Shown here piece by piece: positions 41,487 to 50,394 of a DNA stretch of 64,000 bases. The notes beneath the pieces are model-generated. The model was not told where the DNA came from, searched no databases, and saw only the letters and a list, made by a program, of their open reading frames with translations. A program made the translations under genes and the position numbers. Source of the stretch: CALMEC01 sp963765105 (GTDB taxonomy: Bacteria; Actinomycetota; Thermoleophilia; Miltoncostaeales; Miltoncostaeaceae); assembly GCA_963765105.1 (NCBI GenBank), contig CAVXUW010000004.1, positions 682,001 to 746,000 of the forward strand, in the 5' to 3' direction. Numbering within the stretch: the stretch's first letter is position 1; every line of letters begins with the position of its first letter.

Positions 41487-43016
41487 ATGGGGTTCGTCCG
41501 ATCATATGGAGCGACGACGTGGCTCGTGGCCGTCGGCGGCGCCGCGATCGTCTCCTTTGTTTTCACCTACGACCGTTTCGCCCCAACCTGGGTGGCGCCC
41601 CAATTCGCGTTTGCGTCAATCGTGCTGGCGACCGCACTGTGTTGCGTCGCCGCGGTGGCGGTGATCGTTGTGGCATGGCGTCGACAACTTGGCGAGATGG
41701 TGATCCTCGGCGCCGCGCTCGGCGGGGCGTCACTGTTGCCGTTGATGCATGGGCTCATGATCCCGGGTGTTCTCTACGGCCCCAACAACGCCGTCCTGAG
41801 CACCGCCCTGCTTGCCGTCCCGCTGGCACTGGTCATCGGGGCGCCTGTCATGTTTCCCCGCCATCGCCTCGCGATTGCCCTCGCACGACAATGGAGGAGC
41901 TGGAGCACCGGATGGATAGTGATCACGACCGTGCTTGCCGCCACGTTTCTCGTGTGGCCGAATGCGCTTCCCGCCCCAACGGTCGGATCTCTCGCGGTGG
42001 GTGTGGTCGCGCTCGCAGCGTTCGCCGGCGCGCTTAGCCTGTCACTGCGGCAGCTGCGCATGTACCGGATCGGGCACCGACCCGCGTCGCTGGCGACGGC
42101 ACTTGGCTTCGGATACCTGGCCGTCTCGAACATTGGCTGGCTTGGCGTCGAGCCGTTTTCCCTCGGCTGGTGGTTCGTCCATCTCGCCGACGCCCTCGGG
42201 GTGCTCGGCGCAACGGTCGGGCTCGTCATCGCCCATCATGGCGACCACGATCTGGTCGCCACCCTCCAGCCGGTGGTCAACCACGATCCGCTCATCGCAC
42301 TGGAGCTCGGTCTCACGCCGGTCGTCCACCGTTTCGTCGCCGCCCTCGCCGACAAAGACCCCGTCACACGCGATCATGTCGTGCGGGTCGCGGAACTCGC
42401 GATGCGGGCCGGAGTACGGGCCGGGCTGCCCGACGATCGCCTGCGAGCGCTGGGACTGGGCGCGCTTCTCCACGATATCGGCAAGCTGAACGTGCCGGAC
42501 GCCATCCTGATGAAGCCGGGCAGTCTTGACGACGACGAGTTCGAATTGATGAAGCGCCACACCGAGTGGGGTGAGACGGCCATGAAAACCTCCCCCCTGC
42601 TCGCGCCCGCGGCGCCCCTGGTGCGCTGGCACCACGAGCGTATCGACGGACGCGGCTACCCCGATGGCCTGGTCGACGCCGAGATCCCCGGGGAGGCGAA
42701 GCTCATCAGCGTCTGCGACGCGTGGGACGCGATGACCTCCGACCGCCCGTACCGGGCGGGGATGCCCACGGAACAGGCGCTTGTCGTGCTTCACGAGCAC
42801 GCCGGGACGCAGTGGTGCGCCACGGCGGTCGACATCGTCGCCGCAGAGATCCGGGAGACCGGCCCGGTCGCAACCTCCGCGTTCGACCGCGTCGGCGAGA
42901 CGGCCACAGCGGCCGAGTGGGCCGACCACGACCTGTCCGACTGCGTGTGCGCTGATTCGCTGCCCCGCCAGCTCGCGCACAACAAGACGCCGCGCCCGCT
43001 TACTCCCACTCGATAG
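41487..43016 (+). CDS. membrane-bound HD-GYP domain protein (probable c-di-GMP phosphodiesterase)
   Basis: 509 residues. The first 270 residues hold seven or eight hydrophobic helices without a known sensor signature. Residues about 285-440 are an HD-GYP domain: HD motif LLHDIGKLNVPDAIL and GYP motif HHERIDGRGYPDGL are complete, with the metal ligands HTEWG and CDAWDAMTSDRPYR. This predicts hydrolysis of cyclic di-GMP on the cytoplasmic side. Its 3' end overlaps the intact guaA 3' end by 17 bp (43000-43016), which places the last codons at the border of the presumed inserted block. No diguanylate cyclase is encoded in the window. Confidence 0.88.
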   Translation: MGFVRSYGATTWLVAVGGAAIVSFVFTYDRFAPTWVAPQFAFASIVLATALCCVAAVAVIVVAWRRQLGEMVILGAALGGASLLPLMHGLMIPGVLYGPNNAVLSTALLAVPLALVIGAPVMFPRHRLAIALARQWRSWSTGWIVITTVLAATFLVWPNALPAPTVGSLAVGVVALAAFAGALSLSLRQLRMYRIGHRPASLATALGFGYLAVSNIGWLGVEPFSLGWWFVHLADALGVLGATVGLVIAHHGDHDLVATLQPVVNHDPLIALELGLTPVVHRFVAALADKDPVTRDHVVRVAELAMRAGVRAGLPDDRLRALGLGALLHDIGKLNVPDAILMKPGSLDDDEFELMKRHTEWGETAMKTSPLLAPAAPLVRWHHERIDGRGYPDGLVDAEIPGEAKLISVCDAWDAMTSDRPYRAGMPTEQALVVLHEHAGTQWCATAVDIVAAEIRETGPVATSAFDRVGETATAAEWADHDLSDCVCADSLPRQLAHNKTPRPLTPTR

Positions 43017-44571
43017 TGCCCGGGGGCTTCGACGTGACGTCGAGGACCACGCGGTTGACGCCGGGCACCTCGGCGATGATGCGACGCGAGAGTTGTTCCA
43101 CCAACTCGTACGGAAGGCGCGCCCAGTCGGCGGTCATCGCGTCGTCGCTGGTGACCGCGCGCACCACGATGGGATAGGCATAGGTGCGGTGGTCGCCCTG
43201 CACGCCCACGCTGCGCACGGCGGGCAGCACCGCGAAGCTCTGCCACAGCTCACGGTAGAGGCCGGCGCGGCGCACCTCTTCCTGAATGACGCGGTCGGCG
43301 GCGCGGAGGATCTCGAGGCGTTCCTCGGTGACCTCACCGATGATGCGGATGGCAAGGCCCGGGCCGGGGAACGGTTGACGCCACACCATCGCCTCCGGCA
43401 GGCCGAGCTCCTCACCGACGGCGCGCACCTCATCCTTAAAGAGCTGGCGCAGCGGTTCAACCAGCTCCACGGCCATGTCCTCGGGCAAACCGCCGACGTT
43501 GTGGTGACTTTTGATCGTGGCGGCGCCGTCGCGCCCGCCCGACTCGATCACATCGCTGTAGAGCGTCCCTTGCACGAGAAATGGCGCCTCTCCCAGCTTG
43601 CCCGCCTCTTCCTCGAAGATGCGGATGAACTCCTCGCCAATGGCCTTGCGTTTCTCCTCGGGGTCACTCACCCCGGCGAGCTTGGCAAGGAAGCGGTCTT
43701 GGGCATGCACCGAGATGAGCGGCACGTGGAAGTGGCCGCCGAAGGCCAGCTCCACCTGCTCGGCCTCGTTGTGACGCATGAACCCGTGATCGACGAACAC
43801 GCAGGTGAGTTGGTCGCCCACCGCCCTGTGGACCAGCAGCGCGGCGACCGCGCTGTCGACCCCGCCGGACAGGCCGCAGATGACGCGCTGGTCGCCCACC
43901 TGGGCGCGGATGCGCTCCACCTGCTCGTCGATGACGTGTGCGGCCGTCCACGTGGGGAGCGCGTCGCACACGTCAAACAGAAAGCCCTTCAGCAGGTCGG
44001 TGCCGAACGGGGTGTGCACCACCTCCGGGTGAAACTGTACGCCGTACATACGCCGCTCGGGGCTCTCCATGGCCGCGACGGGCGCGCCGCCGGTACGGGC
44101 GGTTACCGCAAAGCCATCCGGCGGGCGGGCGACCGCGTCGCCGTGGCTCATCCAGCACTGCTCGGCCGGCAGGTCGCCAAACAGGCCGTCACGTGAGAGC
44201 ACCTCAATGTCGGTGCGGCCGTACTCTCCCCCGCCGGTGTGTGCCACCTCGCCGCCGAGGGCCTGGGTCATGGCCTGCATGCCGTAACAGATGCCCAGCA
44301 CCGGCAAGTCCAGCGCGAGCAGTTCGGGGTTCAGCGCCGGTGCGCCGTCCTCGTAGACCGACGCGGGACCACCCGAGAGCACCAGACCGGCTGGTTCGAG
44401 GCGACGAATCTCCTCCGGGTCGACGCTGTGGGGAACCACGGCCGAGAACACGCGGCATTCGCGGATACGGCGGGCGATGAGCTGGCTGTACTGGGCGCCG
44501 AAGTCGACGACCAGGACGCCACCCGGCGCAGCTTTCGCGAGCGCCGGGTCGAGCGTGCGAGATGCGGCCAC
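43000..44571 (-). CDS. guaA: GMP synthase (glutamine-hydrolysing)
   Basis: 523 residues. Converts XMP to GMP. The glutaminase domain has the nucleophile in GICYGMQAM and His in FHPEVVHTPFG. The ATP-pyrophosphatase domain has GLSGGVDSAV, and the dimerisation tail ends VLDVTSKPPGTIEWE. It starts 7 bases after guaB3 on the same strand. The last 107 bases have a degraded homologue at 38511-38607. The 3' end overlaps the HD-GYP gene by 17 bp. guaA tails are known integration sites of genomic islands. Confidence 0.96.
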   Translation of the reverse strand: MAASRTLDPALAKAAPGGVLVVDFGAQYSQLIARRIRECRVFSAVVPHSVDPEEIRRLEPAGLVLSGGPASVYEDGAPALNPELLALDLPVLGICYGMQAMTQALGGEVAHTGGGEYGRTDIEVLSRDGLFGDLPAEQCWMSHGDAVARPPDGFAVTARTGGAPVAAMESPERRMYGVQFHPEVVHTPFGTDLLKGFLFDVCDALPTWTAAHVIDEQVERIRAQVGDQRVICGLSGGVDSAVAALLVHRAVGDQLTCVFVDHGFMRHNEAEQVELAFGGHFHVPLISVHAQDRFLAKLAGVSDPEEKRKAIGEEFIRIFEEEAGKLGEAPFLVQGTLYSDVIESGGRDGAATIKSHHNVGGLPEDMAVELVEPLRQLFKDEVRAVGEELGLPEAMVWRQPFPGPGLAIRIIGEVTEERLEILRAADRVIQEEVRRAGLYRELWQSFAVLPAVRSVGVQGDHRTYAYPIVVRAVTSDDAMTADWARLPYELVEQLSRRIIAEVPGVNRVVLDVTSKPPGTIEWE

Positions 44572-44578
44572 TCGGGGG

Positions 44579-45736
44579 CTACCCCATCCCGACGGCTTGG
44601 GTGGTCTGCAGCTTCTTGCCCTCGGTGCGGATAGACGGCGCCACCATCACCTCCACCTTCTGGAAGCTCTGGATCGACTCGTATCCACAGGTGGCCATGG
44701 CGTTTCGCAGGCCGCCCATGAGGTTGAGCGAGCCATCGTTCTCGTCGGCTGGGCCGGTGAGGATCTCCTCGAGTGTGCCGATGGTCTTGGTCTGCACGCG
44801 GGTGCCCCGGGGCAGCTCGGGGTGGAACGTGGCCATGCCCCAGTGGTACCCCTTGCCCGGGGCCTCCTTGGCCTTGGCCAGCGGGGAGCCGATCATGCAG
44901 GCGTCGGCGCCGCAGGCGACAGCCTTGGCCAAGTCGCCACCGAAGCTCATGCCACCATCGGCGATGACGTTGACGTAGCGGCCGGTCTCCAACAGGTGCT
45001 GCATGCGGGCGCCGGCCGCGTCGGCGATGGCCGTGGCCTGGGGAACACCCACCCCGATGACCTGACGAGTGGTGCAGGCGGCGCCGGGACCCACGCCCAC
45101 CAGCACGCCAACGGCGCCGGTGCGCATGAGGTGAAGGGCGGTGGAGTACGAGGCGCAGCCACCGACGATGACCGGCACCGGCAGCTCGGCGATGAAGCGT
45201 TTCAAGTTGAGCGGCTCCTCACGCGACGAGACATGCTCGGCGGAGACCACGGTGCCCTGGATCACCAGGATGTCGAGGCCGGCATCGAGTGCAATGTCGA
45301 TGTGCTGGCGTACCTTCTGCGGGGTGAACGACCCGGCGACGATGACGCCCTGGGCTTTCAGGTCTTTGATGCGCTGGCGGATGAGCTCCGGGTCGACCGG
45401 CTTACGATAGATCTCCTGGAGGCCTTTTGTGGCGTCGACCGGCGGAAGCTTGGCGATGTGCTCAAGCTCCGCGTCGGGCTCTTCGTAGCGCACCTGGATG
45501 CCTTCGAGGTTCATCACGGCGAGGCCACCGAGGCGACCGATGATCTCTGCGGTGAGCGGGCTCACCACACCGTCCATCGCGGAGGCCAACAGGGGGTAGT
45601 CGAACTGGAACGGTCCGAGCTGCCACGTCATGTCGACGTCCTCGGGGTCGCGTGTACGGCGACTCGGCACGATCGCAATCTCGTCGAATCCATAGGCGCG
45701 GCGTCCGCGCTTTCCCATCCCGATCTCGATTTCCAT
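44579..45736 (-). CDS. GuaB3 family IMP dehydrogenase-related protein
   Basis: 385 residues, TIM barrel without the CBS pair of GuaB. The active-site Cys loop GPGAACTTRQVIGVGVP and DGGMSFGGDLAKAVACGADA match IMP dehydrogenase/GMP reductase; the N-terminus MGKRGRRAYGFDEIAIVPS is characteristic of actinobacterial and cyanobacterial GuaB3. Work on cyanobacterial GuaB3 suggests GMP reductase activity, which I cannot confirm here. It lies directly upstream of guaA, so it acts in guanine nucleotide balance. ATG 45736 follows a terminator for the preceding fruK-like gene. Confidence 0.9.
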   Translation of the reverse strand: MEIEIGMGKRGRRAYGFDEIAIVPSRRTRDPEDVDMTWQLGPFQFDYPLLASAMDGVVSPLTAEIIGRLGGLAVMNLEGIQVRYEEPDAELEHIAKLPPVDATKGLQEIYRKPVDPELIRQRIKDLKAQGVIVAGSFTPQKVRQHIDIALDAGLDILVIQGTVVSAEHVSSREEPLNLKRFIAELPVPVIVGGCASYSTALHLMRTGAVGVLVGVGPGAACTTRQVIGVGVPQATAIADAAGARMQHLLETGRYVNVIADGGMSFGGDLAKAVACGADACMIGSPLAKAKEAPGKGYHWGMATFHPELPRGTRVQTKTIGTLEEILTGPADENDGSLNLMGGLRNAMATCGYESIQSFQKVEVMVAPSIRTEGKKLQTTQAVGMG

Positions 45737-45786
45737 GCTGCTAGTCCTCCGCGTCGTCGGTTCGGTGGTGCGCCGGAACGGGTACG

Positions 45787-45822
45787 AAAAAACCCAGACC
45801 GGATGTCGCCGACCTGGGTTTA
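45787..45822 (-). terminator. intrinsic terminator between fruK-like gene and guaB3
   Basis: On the minus strand AAACCCAG pairs with CTGGGTTT across a 16-base loop (in plus coordinates 45790-45797 and 45814-45821), followed by a run of six T. The adjacent ACC and GGT can extend the stem to 11 bp. It lies between the stop of the 1-phosphofructokinase-like gene and the guaB3 start, so guaB3-guaA needs its own promoter. Confidence 0.75.
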
Positions 45823-45948
45823 CTGGGTGCTTCGAGTGTGGGTTCCGTCACGCGCGTCTGATGGGACGGTACCAGCAGCCGTCACTGCGCTGCAACGCAC
45901 GTTTCTCGCACGATGCACCCGTTTCACGGGCCATCTGCCCCGAACCGC

Positions 45949-46893
45949 TTACGTGAGGTCGCTTACCTCGACGCGGCGACTGAATGCCTCCACATCCTCA
46001 AGCTCGAAAACGCCGGCTCCGAGGCGCATGGCGTTGGCCACACCGCAGGCCACGGCGCGTCGCAACGAGGCCTCTGGGTCGTGGTCGACGAGCCACGCCG
46101 AGATGAACCCGGCGAGAAATGCGTCGCCCGAGCCGACGGTGGCCACAACCTCGGACATGTGCGCCAGGCGGGCGCGGAACGTGCGGCCGGATTTACCGTC
46201 GCCGATGCGGGCGATGCACCCGTCCTCATCGTGAACGAGCACCACCTGGGCGCCCATCTGGGCAATGGCCTCGGCCCCACTGGCCACATCGTCGTCATCC
46301 TGGAACTCGTAGCCCACGAGCTCCTCCGCCTCACGGCGGTTGGGGCTCACGATGGTGGGCTCTCCGGGCAGCCCAGCCCGCAGAGCGGCGCCGTAGGCAT
46401 CGAGTGCCGATGGCAGTCCCACACCGCGCAGCTCCCGCAAGATGTCGGCGTAGAAACCATCGGGAATATCCCGGGGAAACGATCCGGCCAGCACCACGCA
46501 GTCGGCGCCCTTCGACAGGTAGCGCAGCTTGTCGAACAGCACCGCCACCTCCTCGGGGCTGATGGCGGGGCCCATCTCGTTGATCTCGGTTTGGTTGCCG
46601 CTCATGGGGTCGACCACCGCGGTCGACACGCGCGACTCCTCCCGAATGCGGACGAAGTCGTTGAGGATGCCCTCGGCGGTGAGCTCCTCGATGATGGTGG
46701 TGCCGGTGCGTCCCCCGGCGAAGCCCGTGGCGATGACCGGCTCGCCCAGCGACTTGAGGGCACGGGCGATGTTGACACCTTTGCCACCTGGCAAGGCGAT
46801 GGCCTCGGTGGCCCGGTGACGGTGGCCAGCGGCGAAGCTGGGGACGGTCACCGTGCGGTCGAGCGCCGCGTTGACCGTAACCGTGAGAATCAC
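45949..46893 (-). CDS. 1-phosphofructokinase family hexose kinase (PfkB type)
   Basis: 314 residues. VTVNAALDRTVTV and LPGGKGVNIARALKSLG are the N-terminal sugar-phosphate site, and VVATVGSGDAFLAGF contains the catalytic Asp and the anion hole of PfkB kinases. This matches 1-phosphofructokinase and tagatose-6-phosphate kinase; the exact hexose phosphate is open. There is no PTS gene in the window. Its ATG overlaps the dacA-like stop as ATGA (46890-46893). A terminator follows the gene. Confidence 0.87.
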   Translation of the reverse strand: MILTVTVNAALDRTVTVPSFAAGHRHRATEAIALPGGKGVNIARALKSLGEPVIATGFAGGRTGTTIIEELTAEGILNDFVRIREESRVSTAVVDPMSGNQTEINEMGPAISPEEVAVLFDKLRYLSKGADCVVLAGSFPRDIPDGFYADILRELRGVGLPSALDAYGAALRAGLPGEPTIVSPNRREAEELVGYEFQDDDDVASGAEAIAQMGAQVVLVHDEDGCIARIGDGKSGRTFRARLAHMSEVVATVGSGDAFLAGFISAWLVDHDPEASLRRAVACGVANAMRLGAGVFELEDVEAFSRRVEVSDLT

Positions 46894-48032
46894 ATGAGCC
46901 TCCCGATCCCCGAGCGTACCCGCTCGACGATACTCGGTGCGTCGACAGACTGCGCGGCCACAAGTTTCGTGGTGCCCGCGGGTTTGCCGTCGACGAGCAA
47001 CGTGAGGGTGCCCACGGCCGCCCCGGCGGTGCGCGTGCCGATCAGCTCCACCGGTGCGACGACGGTTCGTGACATCGCCGCACCCAGCTTCACCGTTGCG
47101 CTGAGGGGCTTCTCGGGACGAAGCGCGACGGTGACGCCGGGGCGGTCACGTACCGCCACCCGCACGATGGTCTGGTTCGTCGTCACCGGGGTAACCGTGG
47201 CGTACTGGGCGAGGCCCCAGTCGAAGAGGCGCTTGGCATCGGCCGCGCGCTGGTCGCGGGTGGGGGAGCCGATAACGGCGAGGTAGAGATCAACCCCGTT
47301 CGATTTGCGTTTTGCGTGAGCCACGAGCGAATACCCGGCACCGTTGGTGTGCCCGGTTTTGATGCCGTCGGCTTCCGGGTCGATGGACAGCAGGTCGTTC
47401 TCCGACTCCAAAGTGCGCGTGCCAACACCCTTTGGACCCGGAATCGTTGCCTTTCGGTTCGCGACCACCCGCCGGATGATGGGAACGTCGTACGCCCGTT
47501 GCCCCAGGGCCAGCAGGTCGCTCACCGTTGAGTAGTGCCCGTTCGCGTCGAGTCCGTGTGGGTTGGCAAATCGCGTGTTGGTCAGCCCGAATGTGGAGGC
47601 CTTCTCATTCATGTACCCCACGAAGCGCCCCTCGGAGCCCTTCCCCACGTGGTTGGCAAGCGCAATCGACGCGTCGTTGCCGCTCCCCACCATCAGCCCG
47701 GTAAGCAGGTCGCGCACCGTCAGGCGCTCACCCGGAACAAGGCTGGCCGTCGATCCTCCCGGTGAGGTGGCGTTCTTGGGGACAACCACCTTTTCGGTGA
47801 GCTCGGCCCGTTCCACGACGACGAGAGCGGTCATGATTTTCGTGGTGCTGGCCATGGGAAGTCGCAGGCCGGCGTTTTTCTGCGCCAACACCTCACCCGT
47901 GGCCGGGTTCACCAGAATGTATGCACGTGCGTTGATCCGGGGTGGCTCCGACGCGAGGGAACCCGCGGGCAACGCGACGCTCGTGAGTGCCGCGCACAGG
48001 CAGCGTCCCCTCCGCAGATTCCCCCCCATCAC
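46890..48032 (-). CDS. D-alanyl-D-alanine carboxypeptidase (class A PBP5-like)
   Basis: 380 residues. Signal peptide (LCAALTSVALPAGSLAS) and the three motifs of serine DD-peptidases: STTK near residue 62, SGN near 120 and KTG near 222. The C-terminal domain (about 280-380) is beta-rich and ends in a basic amphipathic stretch (VERVRSGIGRLM) that may attach it to the membrane. It trims the terminal D-Ala of peptidoglycan stems. Start at ATG 48032 overlaps the DJ-1 stop by 4 bp and its stop overlaps the fruK-like start. Confidence 0.92.
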   Translation of the reverse strand: MMGGNLRRGRCLCAALTSVALPAGSLASEPPRINARAYILVNPATGEVLAQKNAGLRLPMASTTKIMTALVVVERAELTEKVVVPKNATSPGGSTASLVPGERLTVRDLLTGLMVGSGNDASIALANHVGKGSEGRFVGYMNEKASTFGLTNTRFANPHGLDANGHYSTVSDLLALGQRAYDVPIIRRVVANRKATIPGPKGVGTRTLESENDLLSIDPEADGIKTGHTNGAGYSLVAHAKRKSNGVDLYLAVIGSPTRDQRAADAKRLFDWGLAQYATVTPVTTNQTIVRVAVRDRPGVTVALRPEKPLSATVKLGAAMSRTVVAPVELIGTRTAGAAVGTLTLLVDGKPAGTTKLVAAQSVDAPSIVERVRSGIGRLM

Positions 48033-48664
48033 TGTGCGAACGACACGCCGGAATCGGGGTCCCAGTCGTACTCGATCTGACGTGCCGTGGCGACGGCCAG
48101 ATCACGCCCCGCAAGACGGTCGACAACGTGAAGTGCCATCGCGATGCCACTCGAGAGGCCGCCGGAGGTGATCACCTCGCCGGAGTCGACCCAGCGCTCC
48201 CCACGCCGCGCGCCGTCGGGTTCGTGGCGCTCGGCGAGGATGTCGATGTCCTCCCAGTGAGTCGTCCAGGGTTTGTCAGCCAGCAGCCCGGCACGGGCCA
48301 GAAGAAACGCCCCGGTGCAGACGGAGGTGGTGAGTGCGGTGCGTTCGGCCAGGTCGGTGATGGCGATCATGATCGCGGCGTTCTCACCGACCGCATCGAT
48401 GGCGATGGCCCCCGGGACCACCAGCACGTCGAGGCCCTCGACGTCCGCAGCGGCACGGGCCGGGGTGACCACCATGCCGCCGTACGCCGTCACCGGTTCG
48501 GTGGTGGGTCCGATGGTGATGACGTCAAAATCCACGTCGGCCTCTCGGCGTGCGGCCAGGCGCGTCGCGGTGAGAAAAACCTCGTACGGGCCTCCCGAGT
48601 CGAGGATGTCGACATCGTCGAACAGGAGGATCCCAACGGTTACTGTGCGCGCCATGCGGTCCAT
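48029..48664 (-). CDS. DJ-1/PfpI family protein
   Basis: 211 residues. Glutamine amidotransferase-like fold with the nucleophile Cys in VCTGAFLLARAGLL and FDDVDILDSGGPYEVF near the N-terminus, typical of the isonitrile-hydratase/GATase1-like group. Start may be ATG 48664 or ATG 48655; the former overlaps pyrF by 25 bp. The activity is unknown. It is part of a tight same-strand run: AEC transporter, pyrF, DJ-1, carboxypeptidase, fruK-like. Confidence 0.82.
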   Translation of the reverse strand: MDRMARTVTVGILLFDDVDILDSGGPYEVFLTATRLAARREADVDFDVITIGPTTEPVTAYGGMVVTPARAAADVEGLDVLVVPGAIAIDAVGENAAIMIAITDLAERTALTTSVCTGAFLLARAGLLADKPWTTHWEDIDILAERHEPDGARRGERWVDSGEVITSGGLSSGIAMALHVVDRLAGRDLAVATARQIEYDWDPDSGVSFAQ

Positions 48665-49455
48665 ACGGTAGCGCGCAATGCGGCCGCTTCATGCCCCGGA
48701 TCGTCGGCGTAGATGATCGACCGGCTGGCCGAGATGAGCGCCCCGGCGGCGCGACCACCAAATGCGGGGCCTAAATCCGCGGGCCGCCCCCCTTGGGCAC
48801 CCACACCGGGAAGCAGAAATGGTTGGTGCGGCATGCGTCGGCGCAGGGCACTGAGCCGTTCGGGAACGGTGGCGCCCACCACAGCACCGACGGCCGACAG
48901 CCCCGCATCGCCCACCGACGAGGCGCCCCATGCGGCCACTAGATCGGCCACGGCCTCGTGCCATTTGCGCCCGTCGGCCAGGTCGAGGTCCTGCAGGTCG
49001 GCGGCACCGGGGTTCGAGGTGCGTACGAGCACGAACAGGCCCCGCATCGCCGGAACGGCCGCGTCGATGAACGGGGCAACCGCGTCGCTGCCCAGCATGG
49101 GGTTGATGGTGAGGGCGTCAATGGGGTCGCGAAGAAAGGCCTGGGCGTAGGCACGGGCGGTGGCGTCAATGTCGCCCCGCTTGGCATCGGCGATCACCAA
49201 CAGTCCGGCCTCGGCAGCAGCGGCCGAGACCGTGGCAAACGCGCTCCAGCCATCGGCGCCGAAGCGTTCGAAGCAGGCGAGCTGCGGTTTGGCCGCCACG
49301 CAGTGCTCACCGGCCTGGCCGATCACGGTGAGGCAAAAGCGCTCGGCGCCGGCTGCGCCCCCCGGCACACGGGCCGGGTCGGGGTCAAGCCCGAGGACGA
49401 TCTGGCTTTCGCGGACCGCCACGGCGGTGGCAAGCCGGTCTCCGAAGGTGGTCAT
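48640..49455 (-). CDS. pyrF: orotidine 5'-phosphate decarboxylase (type 2)
   Basis: 271 residues, length of the type 2 actinobacterial form. Decarboxylates OMP to UMP. The catalytic motif IADAKRGDI carries the Asp-Lys-Asp set, LGLDPDPARVP and PGVGAQGG are further barrel loops. It overlaps the AEC transporter gene at its start (ATGA, 49452-49455) and DJ-1 at its end (25 bp). No other pyrimidine genes are near. Confidence 0.94.
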   Translation of the reverse strand: MTTFGDRLATAVAVRESQIVLGLDPDPARVPGGAAGAERFCLTVIGQAGEHCVAAKPQLACFERFGADGWSAFATVSAAAAEAGLLVIADAKRGDIDATARAYAQAFLRDPIDALTINPMLGSDAVAPFIDAAVPAMRGLFVLVRTSNPGAADLQDLDLADGRKWHEAVADLVAAWGASSVGDAGLSAVGAVVGATVPERLSALRRRMPHQPFLLPGVGAQGGRPADLGPAFGGRAAGALISASRSIIYADDPGHEAAALRATVWTAWRAQ

Positions 49456-50363
49456 AGGAGCGCTCGGATGACGGGAAGGACGATGGTGGCAAGCAAGGTG
49501 GTGACGACCACGGCCCCGGCGATGACGTCGGTCTTGAGTTTGAACCAGCCACCGATCACGAGCGACATCATGGCAGTGGGCATGGCTGCCATGAGCACGA
49601 CGGTGCGCAACACGTCACCGTCCAAGCCGAGAGCGAGCGCCACACCTAATGCGACGGCCGGCCCGATGGTAAATCGCAGGACGGCGGCCATGGCCACCTC
49701 GCGCCACGCGCGGCGCACACCGTCCCATTCCAGCACCAGCCCGGCGTAGATCAGCACGAGCGGCAGAACGGCTCCCCCGAGAATGGCGAGGGGCCGGTCG
49801 AGCAGGTCGGGTAGGTCCCGGACGCCGGCGAAGTTGAGCCCCAACCCGACCGCGAGCGCCCACGTGGGTGGCAGCAGCAGGTTGCGCCACATGGAGCGCG
49901 TGGCCGCCGCGTCGGTGGACGGTTCACCGAAGCGCGAGCTGATCCAGATGGTGGAGGTCCAGGTGAGGATGCCGGTGCAGAAGGTGTCGAACATGATGGC
50001 CGCGGGCACCGACAGGTTGGGCCCCGACGCCGCGATGAGCGGGATGCCAAAGAACCCGGTGTTCCCCACCGCGCTGGCCACGATGAGCGCCCCGGTGGTG
50101 GGTCGATCCATGCGGCGGAGGCGGGCGATGCCCAACGCGGCGGCCAGCAACACGCCGTGGCCCACGAACCCGACGATGGGGATGAGAAGCAACGTGCGGT
50201 CGAGGTCGCTTCGGACCATGCTGCGCAGCACCAGTGCCGGCAGGGCGAGGTAGATGACCACGTTGACGAGCATCGCCCCGTCGGCAGCGCGCAGCACCCC
50301 TGCCCGCCGCGCCAGCCACCCCAGGAGGATGATGGCGAGCGCCCCCGCCGCGGTGGCGGTCAC
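49452..50363 (-). CDS. AEC family transporter (auxin efflux carrier-like)
   Basis: 303 residues with about ten hydrophobic helices: VNVVIYLALPALVLRSM is the N-terminal conserved block, and SAVGNTGFFGIPLIAASG is the crossover region of AEC carriers (MdcF, auxin efflux). Such proteins move small organic acids or signals; the substrate is unknown. It ends in an ATGA overlap with pyrF and starts at ATG 50363, 31 bases after the ATP-grasp gene. Confidence 0.85.
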   Translation of the reverse strand: MTATAAGALAIILLGWLARRAGVLRAADGAMLVNVVIYLALPALVLRSMVRSDLDRTLLLIPIVGFVGHGVLLAAALGIARLRRMDRPTTGALIVASAVGNTGFFGIPLIAASGPNLSVPAAIMFDTFCTGILTWTSTIWISSRFGEPSTDAAATRSMWRNLLLPPTWALAVGLGLNFAGVRDLPDLLDRPLAILGGAVLPLVLIYAGLVLEWDGVRRAWREVAMAAVLRFTIGPAVALGVALALGLDGDVLRTVVLMAAMPTAMMSLVIGGWFKLKTDVIAGAVVVTTLLATIVLPVIRALL

Positions 50364-50394
50364 ACGCGAGCGCCCGGGAAGTCCCCGCGGCTAC

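Noticed and set aside
44477..46234. 585-codon plus-strand frame across guaA, guaB3 and the fruK-like gene
   Set aside because: It crosses three convincing minus-strand genes and has an Asp/His/Ala composition typical of antisense shadows.
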